Source of the DNA: Phaeotremella fagi
Taxonomy: Eukaryota > Basidiomycota > Tremellomycetes > Tremellales > Phaeotremellaceae
Reading direction: 5' to 3'
DNA: 64,000 nt
Assembly (NCBI GenBank): GCA_001599715.1
Contig: BCHU01000002.1
Span: forward strand, 806,001 to 870,000
Part shown: positions 22,219-34,298 of the stretch, piece by piece
Position numbering within the stretch: position 1 is the stretch's first letter
Layout of the letters: each line of letters opens with the position of its first letter
Position numbers and translations under genes: made by a program
Notes under the pieces: model-generated
Told to the model about the DNA's origin: nothing
Seen by the model: only the letters and a program-made list of their open reading frames with translations
Database searches by the model: none

Positions 22219-23736
22219 ATGACTTCCACACTTGAAGTTTGGCCAGGAAAAGGTGTTGGTTTATTTCAACTTGGTGAGTCAATTTGGCCACCCATTTGAC
22301 CACTGTGCTGAAGAGATTCACAGGTGACTCGTTATGGCATGTACTGGATCTTTTACGAACACATAAAACTCAATATCCAAGATATGAATTATCCTGGGAT
22401 CCAGAGGTCAGTCCTCAACTCTGTGCCATGAGAATTTCCTGACGAAAAGTAGAAACCACATTTATCACCTGTAACGATTCATCTTCCGTCCATCACCCTC
22501 CTCTTTCCAAGTCCAGAACAAACCCTTCAAAGAATCCTCTTACCCTCTCTAACCCAGTCAAACCTTTCTCTCACTTATGATACACATCTTCTATCTTCCC
22601 CGACACAATCTTTAACTCGGGGTCGGGTTGGTCGTTTGTTAGGACCTACTTTTGGGGGTAGTGAGATATCTCTCGTTTACCCTGGTATTTGTTTTGATTG
22701 TGTTCATGGTGGTGGGGGTAGAGATGATTTGATTGAGAATTTGATTGTTATACCCAAAGAGAATGATATTGAGAGAAATTTGGGTGAGGTCATCAAAGCA
22801 TGTGTTATCTTGGTAAGTTTATGAATTCTGGTTGTGTGAGACCTCGAGGTTGGAGCTGACATGTTCTGGTAGCCTAATCGAGGTATCATACTGAACACGC
22901 CAGATCCATTAGAGATCACCTTACATGAGACTACAGCTCAAAGTCTCCTTCTGGATCTTGGACCTCCGTTACGTAAATTCTGGAAGGAAGATAACAGGTT
23001 AGAGAGAATATGGGGCGGTCGTGATAATATCGCAGAAGAGGAGAAAGATGAAGGGTGTAAGTCCTTCGATTGATGATATTCTCAATCGCTTGAAATTGAC
23101 ACTTCATTGGCAGGTTTCTGGAATTACTTTCAATATGGTTTAGATTTTTTAATCATTGACAATCTAGTCAAGAAGATTCTAGTTCACTCCAATATCGTAA
23201 GTCTCCATGAGAACGAAGTAGTCACAATCGCTAAAACCCCGTAGCCCGGTACACCATTATTTCAACGATATGCAAGATGTCCATGGAAACTCAAGACTCA
23301 GTCTCAAGAATTGACTTATACTTCTCCGTTATCGACCTTCAGATCAAACTTGTCAACAACCAACACAACCCATGGAGAAGTGTATGACGAGATTCGTCTA
23401 AATGTCCCTATGACGAATGGGAGTTCCAAGAAGAAGAAACGATCAGGCTCACCTGCTAGTATCGGTAGTGGAGGGAGTGGTGCTAGTGGAGATGAAGATG
23501 TCAAACATGGTGAAGTAGGCAAAGAGGTCGTTGGAGATGATGCAATGATACTTGATCGAGTTGGTGAGGGTGGATTGGACGGTGTCACTGGCGTTGGAAC
23601 CAGTCGTGAGTGCTCCTAAAGATGCCTTGGCTGATATCTGATAGGATTGATTGGATTCGATGGTGTGATATTGGAAGAAGATCAGAAGAGTGGTGGGATC
23701 TGTTCGGTTCTGGTTTGGAGAGATGTTTCGACTTAG
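22219..23736 (+). CDS. UPF0183 / PHAF1-like protein
   Basis: The gene runs from ATG 22219 to TAG 23734-23736 with about five introns. The opening EVWPGKGVGLFQLGDSLWHVL, followed by SPVTIHLP, GICFDCVHGG, PGTPLFQRYARCPWKL and SLLLDLGPPLRKFWKED, is the ordered set of blocks of the eukaryotic UPF0183 family (human C16orf70/PHAF1, described as a phagophore-associated autophagy factor). A basic, Ser/Gly-rich insertion (KKKKRSG onward, 23420-23600) precedes the conserved end LIGFDGVILEED. About 420 residues, normal for the family. The fungal role is untested. Its left neighbour is divergent across a 204-base spacer. Confidence 0.8.
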
Positions 23737-23870
23737 AGACTTGACGTTCAATGTTGTATATCAAATAATTGTACCACTCTCTGTATAGTTGTATCCACAG
23801 AATAAATGCATTGTCGGTATAGATTGTAGTGTGCTGGGTAACGGGTTTGGAGTACTGAATAAGATTCTTC

Positions 23871-24754
23871 TAGGCAGGTCTAAATCTCTGATAATGACTC
23901 TTTCGTTTAGCTTCAACAACTTCTTGGTGAGTCTCAGGAAGTGTCTCAATAAGTTGGCCTAAAGAATAGAATCATAAGCCAATGATGACCACTACTAATG
24001 AAAAGGATTTACCTGGGTTCCCACTCCAAACTGTCATCGATGGCACTACAGTGTTATCAGGTAAGACTGTACCAGGTAAAACCACAGCTAGATTATGAAT
24101 AGCGACGAATTTCCCCTTGTGGACCATGAGTTTTTCATTCAATATTTCATTGGAACAGATGACATACGATAATGCAACCTTTACCAATCTCGACTCCATG
24201 TCCGATAGACGCTGCTTCGATGATACAATCCGATTCGATATTGACATAATCAGCTATCCTAATTGGGTAAAATGTGAACGTCCTGATCAATCAATTAGCA
24301 TATAGTGGTTGGTTTAGATTCACCCTTTATAAATCTTCCCTGGTGGTCTGATGACTGAATTTTCACCTATGATACAATATCTGCCCATCGATATAGCTAC
24401 ATGTTGACCCGTTGCTGCACGTCTCAAATCACCTCGCAAAATGGCACCTAAGCGATTCGTTAATTGAATTTAATACTGATGTGAGAAGTTTAAAACATAC
24501 CAGTTTGGATGATTGATTTCCCTCCTAGAATAATATTCGTTGCTCCTGTAATGACAGCTCTACGAGAGACTTTATCTGTTGATGGAAAGCGTTTATCAGA
24601 CTAACCAATCGAGTGTCTGATGGTTCTTTCTACTCACTCCCGGTATCGGTTTCTGAGCAATTTTTTTTCGGTCAAATCACTTGTCGTAGATATATGTTAA
24701 CTCACCTATATATGACGATTTATCGTATGGGATTATAGCATCGAAAGCACCCAT
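23871..24754 (-). CDS. dynactin subunit 5 (p25), left-handed beta-helix protein
   Basis: The gene runs from ATG 24752-24754 to TAG at 23871 in several exons. Start MGAFDAIIPYDKSSYIETDTG leads into SRRAVITGATNIILGGKSIIQ, then AILRGDLRR, MGRYCIIGENSVIRPPG, FVAIHNL, VLPDNTVVPSMTVWSGNPG and SHYQRFRPA. These blocks follow human DCTN5 position by position (for example NIVLNGKTII, RGDLANVRVG, VIRPP, VLPPETVVPPFTVFSGCPG, SYYQKFLP). The protein caps the pointed end of dynactin and helps cargo binding for dynein. About 195 residues. The start codon lies only 199 bases from the divergent VPS53 start. Confidence 0.88.
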
Positions 24755-24953
24755 TATGCATGATAGTTCAATACCAAAAAGAGCAAGAAGAAACATGCTG
24801 AATTTGACACGTCCAACGCGTTGCCCCGCACAACAAAAGACTGTGGAAGGTATCTACTTGAGCACCACTGATATTGACCTTTTCACTTTCACCATTACAT
24901 TGCACATAAAACATCATCATCAACATCTGAATAACGTAGTGGAAGGTGCCAAG
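24755..24953. promoter_or_regulatory. 199-base bidirectional promoter DCTN5 / VPS53
   Basis: Two divergent start codons are separated by 199 bases. There is no recognisable TATA box. An ATC-rich stretch (CATCATCATCAACATC) lies near 24910. Both products act in membrane traffic. Confidence 0.4.
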
Positions 24954-27900
24954 ATGTCGATACCGACCCAGAGTAATGGAGAGGGAAGCTCCAGCGATAC
25001 TCATTCTCAAGTGATGGCTAGACTAGCGAAGGAGTTTCCAGATAGTCAGTCTTCAGCTACATCCCTCAGAATACTTGTATTGATCCATCAATCATTGATA
25101 GCAAACTCGTTAACGCGGCATCACCAAATACATTCACGTCTCGAATTAGAGATACTGACTATCAAAGAAGAGATTACCTACTTGAAAACCGAATTAAAGA
25201 GGGATCAGGATCCAGGTAAAATGTCAAAAATACAGAGTATGATTGCTGTATGTTATCATGTTTTCTTGATTTCATGTCGAGGGTGATTGGTACTGATACG
25301 GTATAGCAACTCATGCTTCAAATCAATGTTATACGTGAAAAAGCTGCGGAGGCTGAAGCTATCGTTAAAACGATCACTACGGATATTCAACGGCTGGACG
25401 TAGCTAAGAGGAATTTAACGACGGCAATGAAGAGTTTGGAAAGATGGGGAATGCTAAGTATGTCTCGTTATTGAACTCTCGAGGACTTTGCTGACAGTTG
25501 GAATAGAAACTGCCCATGAACAGCTTAAAGTTTTGATACCAACGAGACAATATCGAGACATGTCACAATCCCTCTCTGTACGTTCTAAGCGGAAAGTGAT
25601 TGAATGAGACTAATCTCTGATACAGGCCGTCACTCATCTCTTGGAACCTTTGAAATCTTTAACGACAATACCTGCTGTCTCGGAATTGTTCAAGGCGACT
25701 CAAAAAGATCGGGAAAAGATCCAAGAAAAAATCGGAGAGGAAATGGAGGTTTTGTGAGTACCGCTCCTGGGATATGTTTCTGATCGATTTTTCTAGCTTC
25801 AGAGCTGATCCCAATAAACCTGTGGATCTTGGTACTATAAGAGATGTCTGTTTAGTCATTGACGTTATTGGTGGAGATTACAAGTAAGTTCTCCATCGGC
25901 CTTCCTTCACTGACTTACGAACCAAGAAATCATATTGTCGACCGATATATTCAACTTGAATTAGCAGAATATCGACGTATATTCCGCTCAACGGATGAGG
26001 TAAGCGAATCGATCAAAATAAGTCCTGACAAATAAAAAGGCTGGTCAACTTGACAACGTTCCAAGAAGATATGCATGGTTCCGAAGAATCCTTAAAAATC
26101 ATGACGAAGAACACGCATCACTTTTCCCATCAACTTGGCAAGTTACTCGATTACTCGTAGCAAGCTTCTCGGAAACTACTCGAACGGATTTATCAAACGT
26201 ACTAGGAAAAGCTAAACCGAACGTCAACGTTCTTTTGGACGCTTTGCAATCAACTTTAGATTTTGAGGCTACTTTCTCGAAACGATTTGATATGCCTGTG
26301 AGTCATTTAGGAATTGATTAGGAGGGATTCAGCTGACGATGCCAGTTCGAGGATGTAACTGTTGGCGGACCGAATTCACAAACTTCATCCTCAAAATGGA
26401 CGATATCTTCTATCTTTGATACTCATTTCTCAGTTTACGTCGACGCTCAAGATCGGTAAGTCCTGATACAGACGTTGCCCTGATATACTTTCAGCGCTAT
26501 TTCAGACATGCTTTCCGCTTATCGAGGATCAAAATCAAGATCATCAATGGAAGGTGTCATCAATCAAGAATACGAAAATCAAGGTCCAACAATATTACCG
26601 TCGTCCACTGAATTATTCTATTTCTATGGTCAAACTTTAGAACAATGTGGGAAATACACGACTGGTGAACCTATGAAGAAGCTCGGAGAAATTTTCGCTA
26701 AATGGTTAAAGATATATTCTGGTATGTTTGTTTTAGGAGATCGAGCTGACGGGATAGATGATGTTTTGCTTGCTGGTATGAAAACGTATGGGACTCTTTT
26801 TGCGCGACATTATATGGTACTAATTGGTTGCAGCTCGACGATTGGTCGACGTTCTTTGGAAGGTCGAGTCAATTTACAAGAAATCAAAAATGCTTGTATG
26901 GTCTTGAATACCGCTGAATATTGTCAAAACACTTCTGTACAGGTTGGTTTTGATTATTGTCCTAAGCTGATGAATTAGCTCGAAGAAAGACTCAAAGATA
27001 AAATAGCAGCAGAGTTCAAAGAAAGCGTTTCTTTCCAAGATCAACGAGAAACTTTCTCTTCGTAAGTGGTCCAACTTTCTACTTTGGACTGTGTTCTGAT
27101 CAGTTCCAAAGTGTCATGTCTCAAGCTATAACAATCATCCTACGAGAACTCGAACAAATCTGCGAACCGGCTTTTGCAGCTATTCTCAAAACACCTTGGA
27201 TGCATCTTGAGAATGTCAGTGGTAGATCTGCTTATATCGTAGATCTCGTTGGGAGTATCAAACAAGTTGCGGAGATTGTTAGGGGTAGAATTGAATCTAA
27301 GAAATATATACGAAATTTCGCGGATAAAGCTGTTGGGTAGGTTTGGATTACAAGATGTGGCTGATGAGCAGTTTGATTATCACGAGGTTCACTCAATCGG
27401 TTATCAAGTCTAGACCGTTGAAGAAGATCGGTGCTGAACAGGTGGGTGGTTTATTACGACTGTACTGATATTCGAAAGATTCTGTTGGACGTGCAAGCTG
27501 TCAAAGCATGTTTATTGGATTTACCGGAACCCCATCCAGAGAACGGTACTAATGCGTAAGATATACTGAGATTCTTAGACTGACCACTAGATATACCAAA
27601 TATGTGACGAAGAATACTGGACAATTGGAGACTATGCTGAAAGTCATACTGGCACCAGATGTAAGTCAAAATCCAGAGGATCAAGCTGACAATCAGGATC
27701 CACCTGAAGGTATGATGATATCCACGTTCAAACTAACTTTATAGGCTTTGTCCAGAATTACTGTCTACTAATTGGAGATCGTGCATTCTTAAATTTCCAA
27801 AAGGTAAATCAATACCCCACACAGCCAATCATAACCCTAACATGATGAACCAGATACTTGATCTCAAAGGAACTCCAAGAACGGATCAACAAAAGCTACT

Positions 27901-28150
27901 CGACATCTTCTTATCAGTGACATCCACAAAAGATGATTTATCAGATTCATCATTCCTCTCTTCAATAGATATGGAACCAGGACTTCAAACCTCGACGATC
28001 ACGAATGGGATAGTGTCACCTACTGGAAGTAGTATAAATCTACTTAGTAGAAACGGGAGTGCTGATGGTGATAGAGATGTTGGTGCTAATAAAGCTTTTG
28101 GTGATTTTAGAAGATTGGTCAGTTTCGCTACTAGACGTGATGGATCTTAG
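24954..28150 (+). CDS. VPS53: Vps53, GARP/EARP tethering complex subunit
   Basis: The gene runs from ATG 24954 to TAG 28148-28150 with about fifteen introns. The N-terminus is a coiled coil: SRLELEILTIKEEITYLKTEL, then an exon reading MLQINVIREKAAEAEAIVKTI. The core contains VPRRYAWFRRILKNHDEEH, VLLDALQSTLDFEATFSKRF and ISSIFDTHFSVYVDAQDR, a strong Vps53 signature. It then continues with SSTELFYFYGQTLEQCGKYT, EQICEPAFAAILKTPW, VSGRSAYIVDLVGSIK, YIRNFADKAVGRFTQSVIKSRPLK and LLIGDRAFLNFQKILDLKG. Vps53 works with Vps51, 52 and 54 to tether endosome-derived vesicles at the trans-Golgi network. The tail after 27960 is Ser-rich and variable. About 850 residues. Confidence 0.9.
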
Positions 28151-28407
28151 AGAAGGGGGAGGTGTTGGTGGGTGGTGATTGGGGGGTGGGTTGTGGTGAC
28201 AAGAAACCCGATCGGATTGGAGATTTCGGTAGACGGTCGAAACCGATAGATAACAGATAACGCAATTCAAGATCATCCCGATAAGTACGATTTCTTTAAT
28301 GTCTACAAATAGATTAGGAGGGGAAGGAGAAAAGAGTAACATAAAGTACATCAACATCTATTTAGTCAAATAAACATCTACCTTATATTTATACTTGTAT
28401 CTTCAAA

Positions 28408-30556
28408 ATGTCAAATTCATCACAAAGCATCGTGATCCTCGGTGCAGGAGTTTTCGGATTGAGTACCGCGTTACATCTTGCTCGTAAGGGTAGGTACTTT
28501 GTTGTTTTGTACGCGGTGCATATTTAATACTGAAAATATATCAAGGTTATAAAGATGTCACCGTTTTGGATCGTCAACCATATGATAAGAACTTCTATCA
28601 TCCTAATGATGGGTATGTTGGATTTTCGAATTGTTGTTAGGGTGATTGTTGACATGGACGTACCTGTTTATTTAGATGCGACGGTGCTTCAGCCGATATC
28701 AACAAAGTCTTTCGAACGACTTAGTAAGTCAATAGCGATCTCTTAACGATAACCACCAGCTAACCCTTGTTCAGTGGTAAAAAGAAGGAGTAAGTCAACC
28801 CCCTCCACCCAAAAAATCAAAATATTGAATGGTAGATCACCTATCACCAGATATCAATACCTAGCTTTAAGAGCTCTACCAATCTGGCGAGAATGGACTG
28901 AGAAAGTCAAATCAACCCCGAAAGAACAATTACCGGATGGCTTGGAACCAACCGACCAGTTACTTTATGAATCTGGTTTCATGAGAGTTGCAGCTGGTAA
29001 AGAGATGTCGGATTTTCATCAGATCAGTTTAGATCTTATTAAATCTGATGGCAGATTGGACAAAGCTTTTATCTTGGTACGTCTGTGCAACATCGTTTTT
29101 TTTTTGTATTTGATTTGACGCTGATTGATTGGATTTGATTAGAACGACGACGCTGAGCTTGAACGTGCTAAACAAGAGGATTCTCTTCATCCTGGAAATT
29201 ACTGGTCCGAGAAGTTGTTACGATTCAAGGGGATACTTGATGGTGAAACTAACGGGTTCCTCGATACCGACGCAGGATTCACCAGAGCTGACAAGGTAAG
29301 TGATGTCTCAACTGAAAATTCATGCTATTCTAGAAATTGAAATTGGCAACATAGGCATGCGTTTACGCTTTACATCTCTGTAAAGAAGCAGGGGTGAAAT
29401 TCTTCTTGGGTCCTCAAGAAGGAAATTTCGATTCCCTCATCGAAACCGATTCACCATCTGGTAAATCAGTCACTGGAGTGAAAACGAAAGATGGTGTTAT
29501 CCACAAAGCAGATAAAGTGATTGTTGCTTGTGAGTCACGGAACAAAAAATCCATAAGGCCCAGCTGACAATATTAAGGTGGTGGATGGACACCAACGATT
29601 GTTCCCGAATCATCACAGTTATTAGAAACTACAGGTGGTTCAGTTTGTTATATCGATCTTCCGGTTGAAAGGAAAGATTTATGGGATAAATATGGTCCAG
29701 AGAGATTCTGTACTTGGTCATTCCAAGGTGCTAATGGTACTGGGTATGTATCCTACCCACCTAAATAAATATCGTGGATTGACTTGTTTTAGATTCGGTG
29801 GTTTCCCAAGAACTGAAACTGGTCGTTTAAAGTTTGGTTATCGAGAAGTTAAATTCACGAATTACGAAACTCATCCATTAACCGGACAGTAGGTTTTATT
29901 TTGTTTCATGATTTTATTGAGAGTTACTAAACGTAACAAAACCTTTAGACGAATTTCGACACCTGTAACGAGATACTCTGAGGAACCTATAACCAACGTT
30001 CCGTTGAAAGCACTTCGTGTCATTCAGAACAACATCAAACAATGTTTCCCTGAACTTGCAGAGATTGGTATTACTGGTACAAGAGTAGGTTGACAGCAGT
30101 TTAAACAAGATAGTTACTGATGAGAAATTCTTTTAGATGTGCTGGTACACTGATAGTATCGATAACGATTTCTGTGCAGACTACGTTCCAGGATACAACG
30201 AGACTTTATTCGTAAGTCAGATCCGTGATCGTCGACCAATGATTCATTGATCTCTGATATCATCGTCTACAGGTAGCATCAGGAGGCAGTGGGCATGGAT
30301 TCAAATTCCTACCAATCCTCGGACACGTAAGTACAAATTTTCCACCACAAGTAATACAGAAACAGGGTCTGATGCAAGGGATCCATAGCATTTCGTCAAT
30401 CAATTAGAAAAAATTCCAGATGAATTCAGAGATCTTTGGAAATGGCGTTCATTGGTCCCAGGGGAAATCGGGAACGGGTTAGAAGAAGGTGAAACTGGTG
30501 AGAGGGTTTTGAAGAATAATCCATTGGCTACTGAGGAAGATTGGAAATTTGTCTAA
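28408..30556 (+). CDS. FAD-dependent amine/amino-acid oxidase of the MSOX/FAOX (DAO) family
   Basis: The gene runs from ATG 28408 to TAA 30554-30556 in about ten exons. The FAD-binding start is SIVILGAGVFGLSTALHLARKG (GxGxxG), followed by VTVLDRQP. Further blocks are GCDGASADINKVFRTTY-like (28664-28700), LPIWREW, LDTDAGFTRADKAC, VIVACGGWTP and RLKFGYREVKF. The C-terminal part has TRMCWYTDS, whose Cys occupies the place of the covalent 8alpha-S-cysteinyl FAD link in monomeric sarcosine oxidase, then LFVASGGSGHGFKFLPILG. Substrate candidates are sarcosine, L-pipecolate or fructosyl amino acids. The sequence alone does not decide among them. About 500 residues. There is no obvious peroxisomal C-terminal tripeptide (ends WKFV). 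Confidence 0.85.
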
Positions 30557-30679
30557 ACCCTCGGCTAGGATAGTATTTGAGTAGAATAGAATAACATAGA
30601 ATATAGAACTTTTTTGGATGAAAGACGGTTGATAGTTGATTGAATTCATTATTTCATAAAGAGGTGTTACAGTATTTGA

Positions 30680-31752
30680 TCATACAACGGACATTGCAGA
30701 AACGGATGGCGGAACTCTAGTAGTAGACCCCACCAAAGTCTTTTGACTCCTCGCGAAACCCGATCTACCCTCCACCCCATCCTCATCGGCCACCTCAACT
30801 TTTGCAGGAGGTTTCGACGCTAAACTCGAAATCTCATTCAAAGACGATTTAGTGATCATCAAAGCGTTCATTAAATTATAATCTGGGATTTTGAGATCAG
30901 TGTTAACTTTGGGTTGTGGTTCGATTTCTTCTGATGGATCGGGGTCGGGGTTCAGTTCTTCAGTGGTGAGGTTTGGTTTGGTTATGGATCGCCATTGAGA
31001 TGTCATCCTCGGATTTGAAGGTGGATGAGCAGAAGATAATTTAGCGAAAGTTTTTGAAATTAAATGTGTTGCGTTGGTCTGTTCAACACCAACGGCGTTA
31101 GTTCAACACCAAATAAGATCAGAGAGAGACAACATACTAATCGACTGGACATCACGTCGTACAACGTAGGTGTAGGATAAATCTTTCCTTCCAATATGAA
31201 ATATATCGCTAGAACTTTGTCTTCACCACCAATGGGATTGGGATTGGGATTAACTTCACGTTTATAAATCAAGAAAATATCTGGTGGGAGCGAATGAGCG
31301 ACGATATATTCGAATCCGGATTTGAAAGCTTGTAATTCACTTTATCGGTAATTTCAGTAACATATTATGATTAGGGTAGAAAACCTACATCTTCTCCTCT
31401 GCATGACCGTAAGTAGGATTTTCAACTCGACGTTGAGTCCTCAAAACGTTGTTGTTAGATTTCGAATCCCAAAACGGTGAAAAAGCGAAGTAATCCATCC
31501 TACGTGGATTGGGTTTCATCAATATATCATCTACTTTGAGTTTTTTGAGATTGACATACGCTAGATCTGGTGTTGCTAGTGATCTAGCAGGATTTGCCTT
31601 GAGGAAATCATGTTAGTAGGAGTTTTTCATTTATATAGCTTGACGTACAGCTATGGCTTCAGGCCATGACCTGTTTCGCGTCAGATTCGTTTATGCATTC
31701 ATACTTACCAATGGATATGGGAGAGATCTTGTTCTATCTCATCTTCTGCCAT
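30680..31752 (-). CDS. MED6: Mediator complex subunit 6 (MED6)
   Basis: The gene runs from ATG 31750-31752 to TGA at 30680 with several short introns. MAEDEIEQDLSHIHW is followed by RSWPEAIAANPARSLAT. The family core is MDYFAFSPFWDSKSNNNVLRTQRR (31430-31500, equal to the FYDRTCNNEVVKMQ block of human MED6), then GFEYIVAHSLPPDIFLIYKRE, VLAIYFILEGKIYPTPTLYDVMSSR and KTFAKLSSAHPP. The C-terminal 110 residues are Pro/Ser/Glu-rich and variable. MED6 is in the Mediator head, linking activators to RNA polymerase II. About 275 residues. Tail-to-tail with the FAD oxidase gene. Confidence 0.85.
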
Positions 31753-32051
31753 TCTGTGGATCAGCTTTATCGATGGAGACGATGAGATTTAGATGAATGA
31801 TTGAATGGGTTCCAACAGCTTTTGACTAAGTGGTAATAACACAACCTCCACATTGGCTCAATATCCCTAAGTTTTCTGATTCACACGACGAAAATACACT
31901 GAAATTGCAACAATTTAGATGGGCTCAATTCACACAAGACTGCACTGCACACTGCGAGCAAAGGAATACATCGGGCTACAAAACCCACACCGAATCCCCC
32001 AAAGTCATTTCGTGAAACGAAACGACGATAAATGTATACGGAGCGAGACCA

Positions 32052-32825
<774 letters not shown>

Positions 32826-33156
32826 CTGTTATAGGTGAGGAATAAGAAGTAGAATGATCAGTTGAGTGTTATATTGACAGTATAATACTCATAACCTACC
32901 TTGATGAATTTACTTGAAGAAACGCAAAAAGATGAAAGAGTAAGAGAATGACCATTAAACCATCTAGACAATGTTACTTGAACGAAACTCCGTCGAAACT
33001 CCGAGAACAGGAGAGTAATGTGGCACCAAACGAATCAGCAAAACTATTATGTAAGAGTATTCTATTCCCTCTACTCCCGGTTAACTTACACCCGAGATGT
33101 CCAGCGAGTGACTACCAGCGACAGCAACACCACCACCACTACCAACAGCAACAACG
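32826..33156. other. divergent spacer UBI1 / enoyl-CoA hydratase
   Basis: These 331 bases hold the divergent promoters of two strongly different genes. A CAA/CAC-rich run (33120-33155) precedes the right-hand start codon, as in many fungal 5' leaders. There is no other feature. Confidence 0.5.
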
Positions 33157-34247
33157 ATGATATCCAAGATGAATAGGATGAGAGGAGTGGCTTCAGTAAG
33201 ATCATCAACACGACTACTCTCAACACCATCAACTCCACCCCACGCCTACCTCAAACCAATATCAGAAGGTGTAACAGGTCTAATACTCGACAGACCAGAA
33301 ACCAAGAATGCCCTAAGTGTACGAATGGTTAACGTAGGCAAAAGCCCTTGTACTGAACCAACAACGAGCTGATCATTCCCCTAGGAGCTCCGCGAATCAA
33401 TAGCCAAAATTCAATCCCAATCCCAGTAAGCCTACCCCCACAGTGCCTTTGCTGATTGAAACTCAAGTAACCGAGCCCTAATCCTACATACCCCTCATCC
33501 CAAAATGTTCTGTTCCGGAGCAGACCTCATCGAAAGATCTAAAATGTCATCCAAGGACGTAGACAATTTCCTAAACTCCCTCCGAAGTCTACTACACGAA
33601 ATCAGTCAACTGAAAATCCCTTCGATAGCTTTGATAAACGGTTACGCTCTAGGTGGGGGCTGTGAATTATCTCTAAGTTTTGATATACGTTTGGGTGGTA
33701 GGTCCGACCCAACCTCACATTAGATCAGATTTTGATGGGGATTTTTAATAGGACCCGAAGCAGTTTTCTCTTTACCAGAAGCTAAATTGGGTATCATACC
33801 TGGTGCAGGTGGTACACAAAGATTATCACGACTTGTCGGGATAGCTAAAGCGAAAGAAATGATCTTCACCGGGAAAAGGATAAATTCGATTGAAGCTGAA
33901 AAGATAGGTTGGTAAATCCTCCCAAATGAATTCAGCCAGCAACACTGATTCGGGTCAAGGTTTGATAAACTCTCTTGGGACCATGGACGAAGCTTTAATA
34001 ATGGCTGGACAAATTTTAACATCTGGTAAAAGACATTCTATCCTACTGTTCGTCCAGATACTCATAGACATTAGCTCCACTCGCGATTCAAGCTGCTAAA
34101 GCTGCACTTTCAAATCCGAATCTGGATTTAGAACAAGGTTTAGATCTAGAAAGGCAACTTTACAACCAACTCCTGCAAACTAAAGATCGTAACGAAGGTC
34201 TCCTAGCGTTCAAAGAGAAACGACCCGCAAAGTTCATCGGTGAATAA
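33157..34247 (+). CDS. enoyl-CoA hydratase family, methylglutaconyl-CoA hydratase (AUH)-like, mitochondrial
   Basis: The gene runs from ATG 33157 to TAA 34245-34247 with about six introns. A basic, Ser/Thr/Arg-rich presequence ([18 protein letters not shown]) suggests mitochondrial import. The crotonase core reads [34 protein letters not shown] (first oxyanion-hole region), [20 protein letters not shown] (second Gly of the oxyanion hole), [25 protein letters not shown] (Glu position), [35 protein letters not shown] and [16 protein letters not shown]. The order and ending fit AUH-type 3-methylglutaconyl-CoA hydratase of leucine breakdown better than short-chain enoyl-CoA hydratase, but this is by eye. 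About 285 residues. Confidence 0.8.
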
Positions 34248-34298
34248 GGTCAACATGTAGCATGTACAAATACGTTTACTGAATGTTGTAAAACCAAA

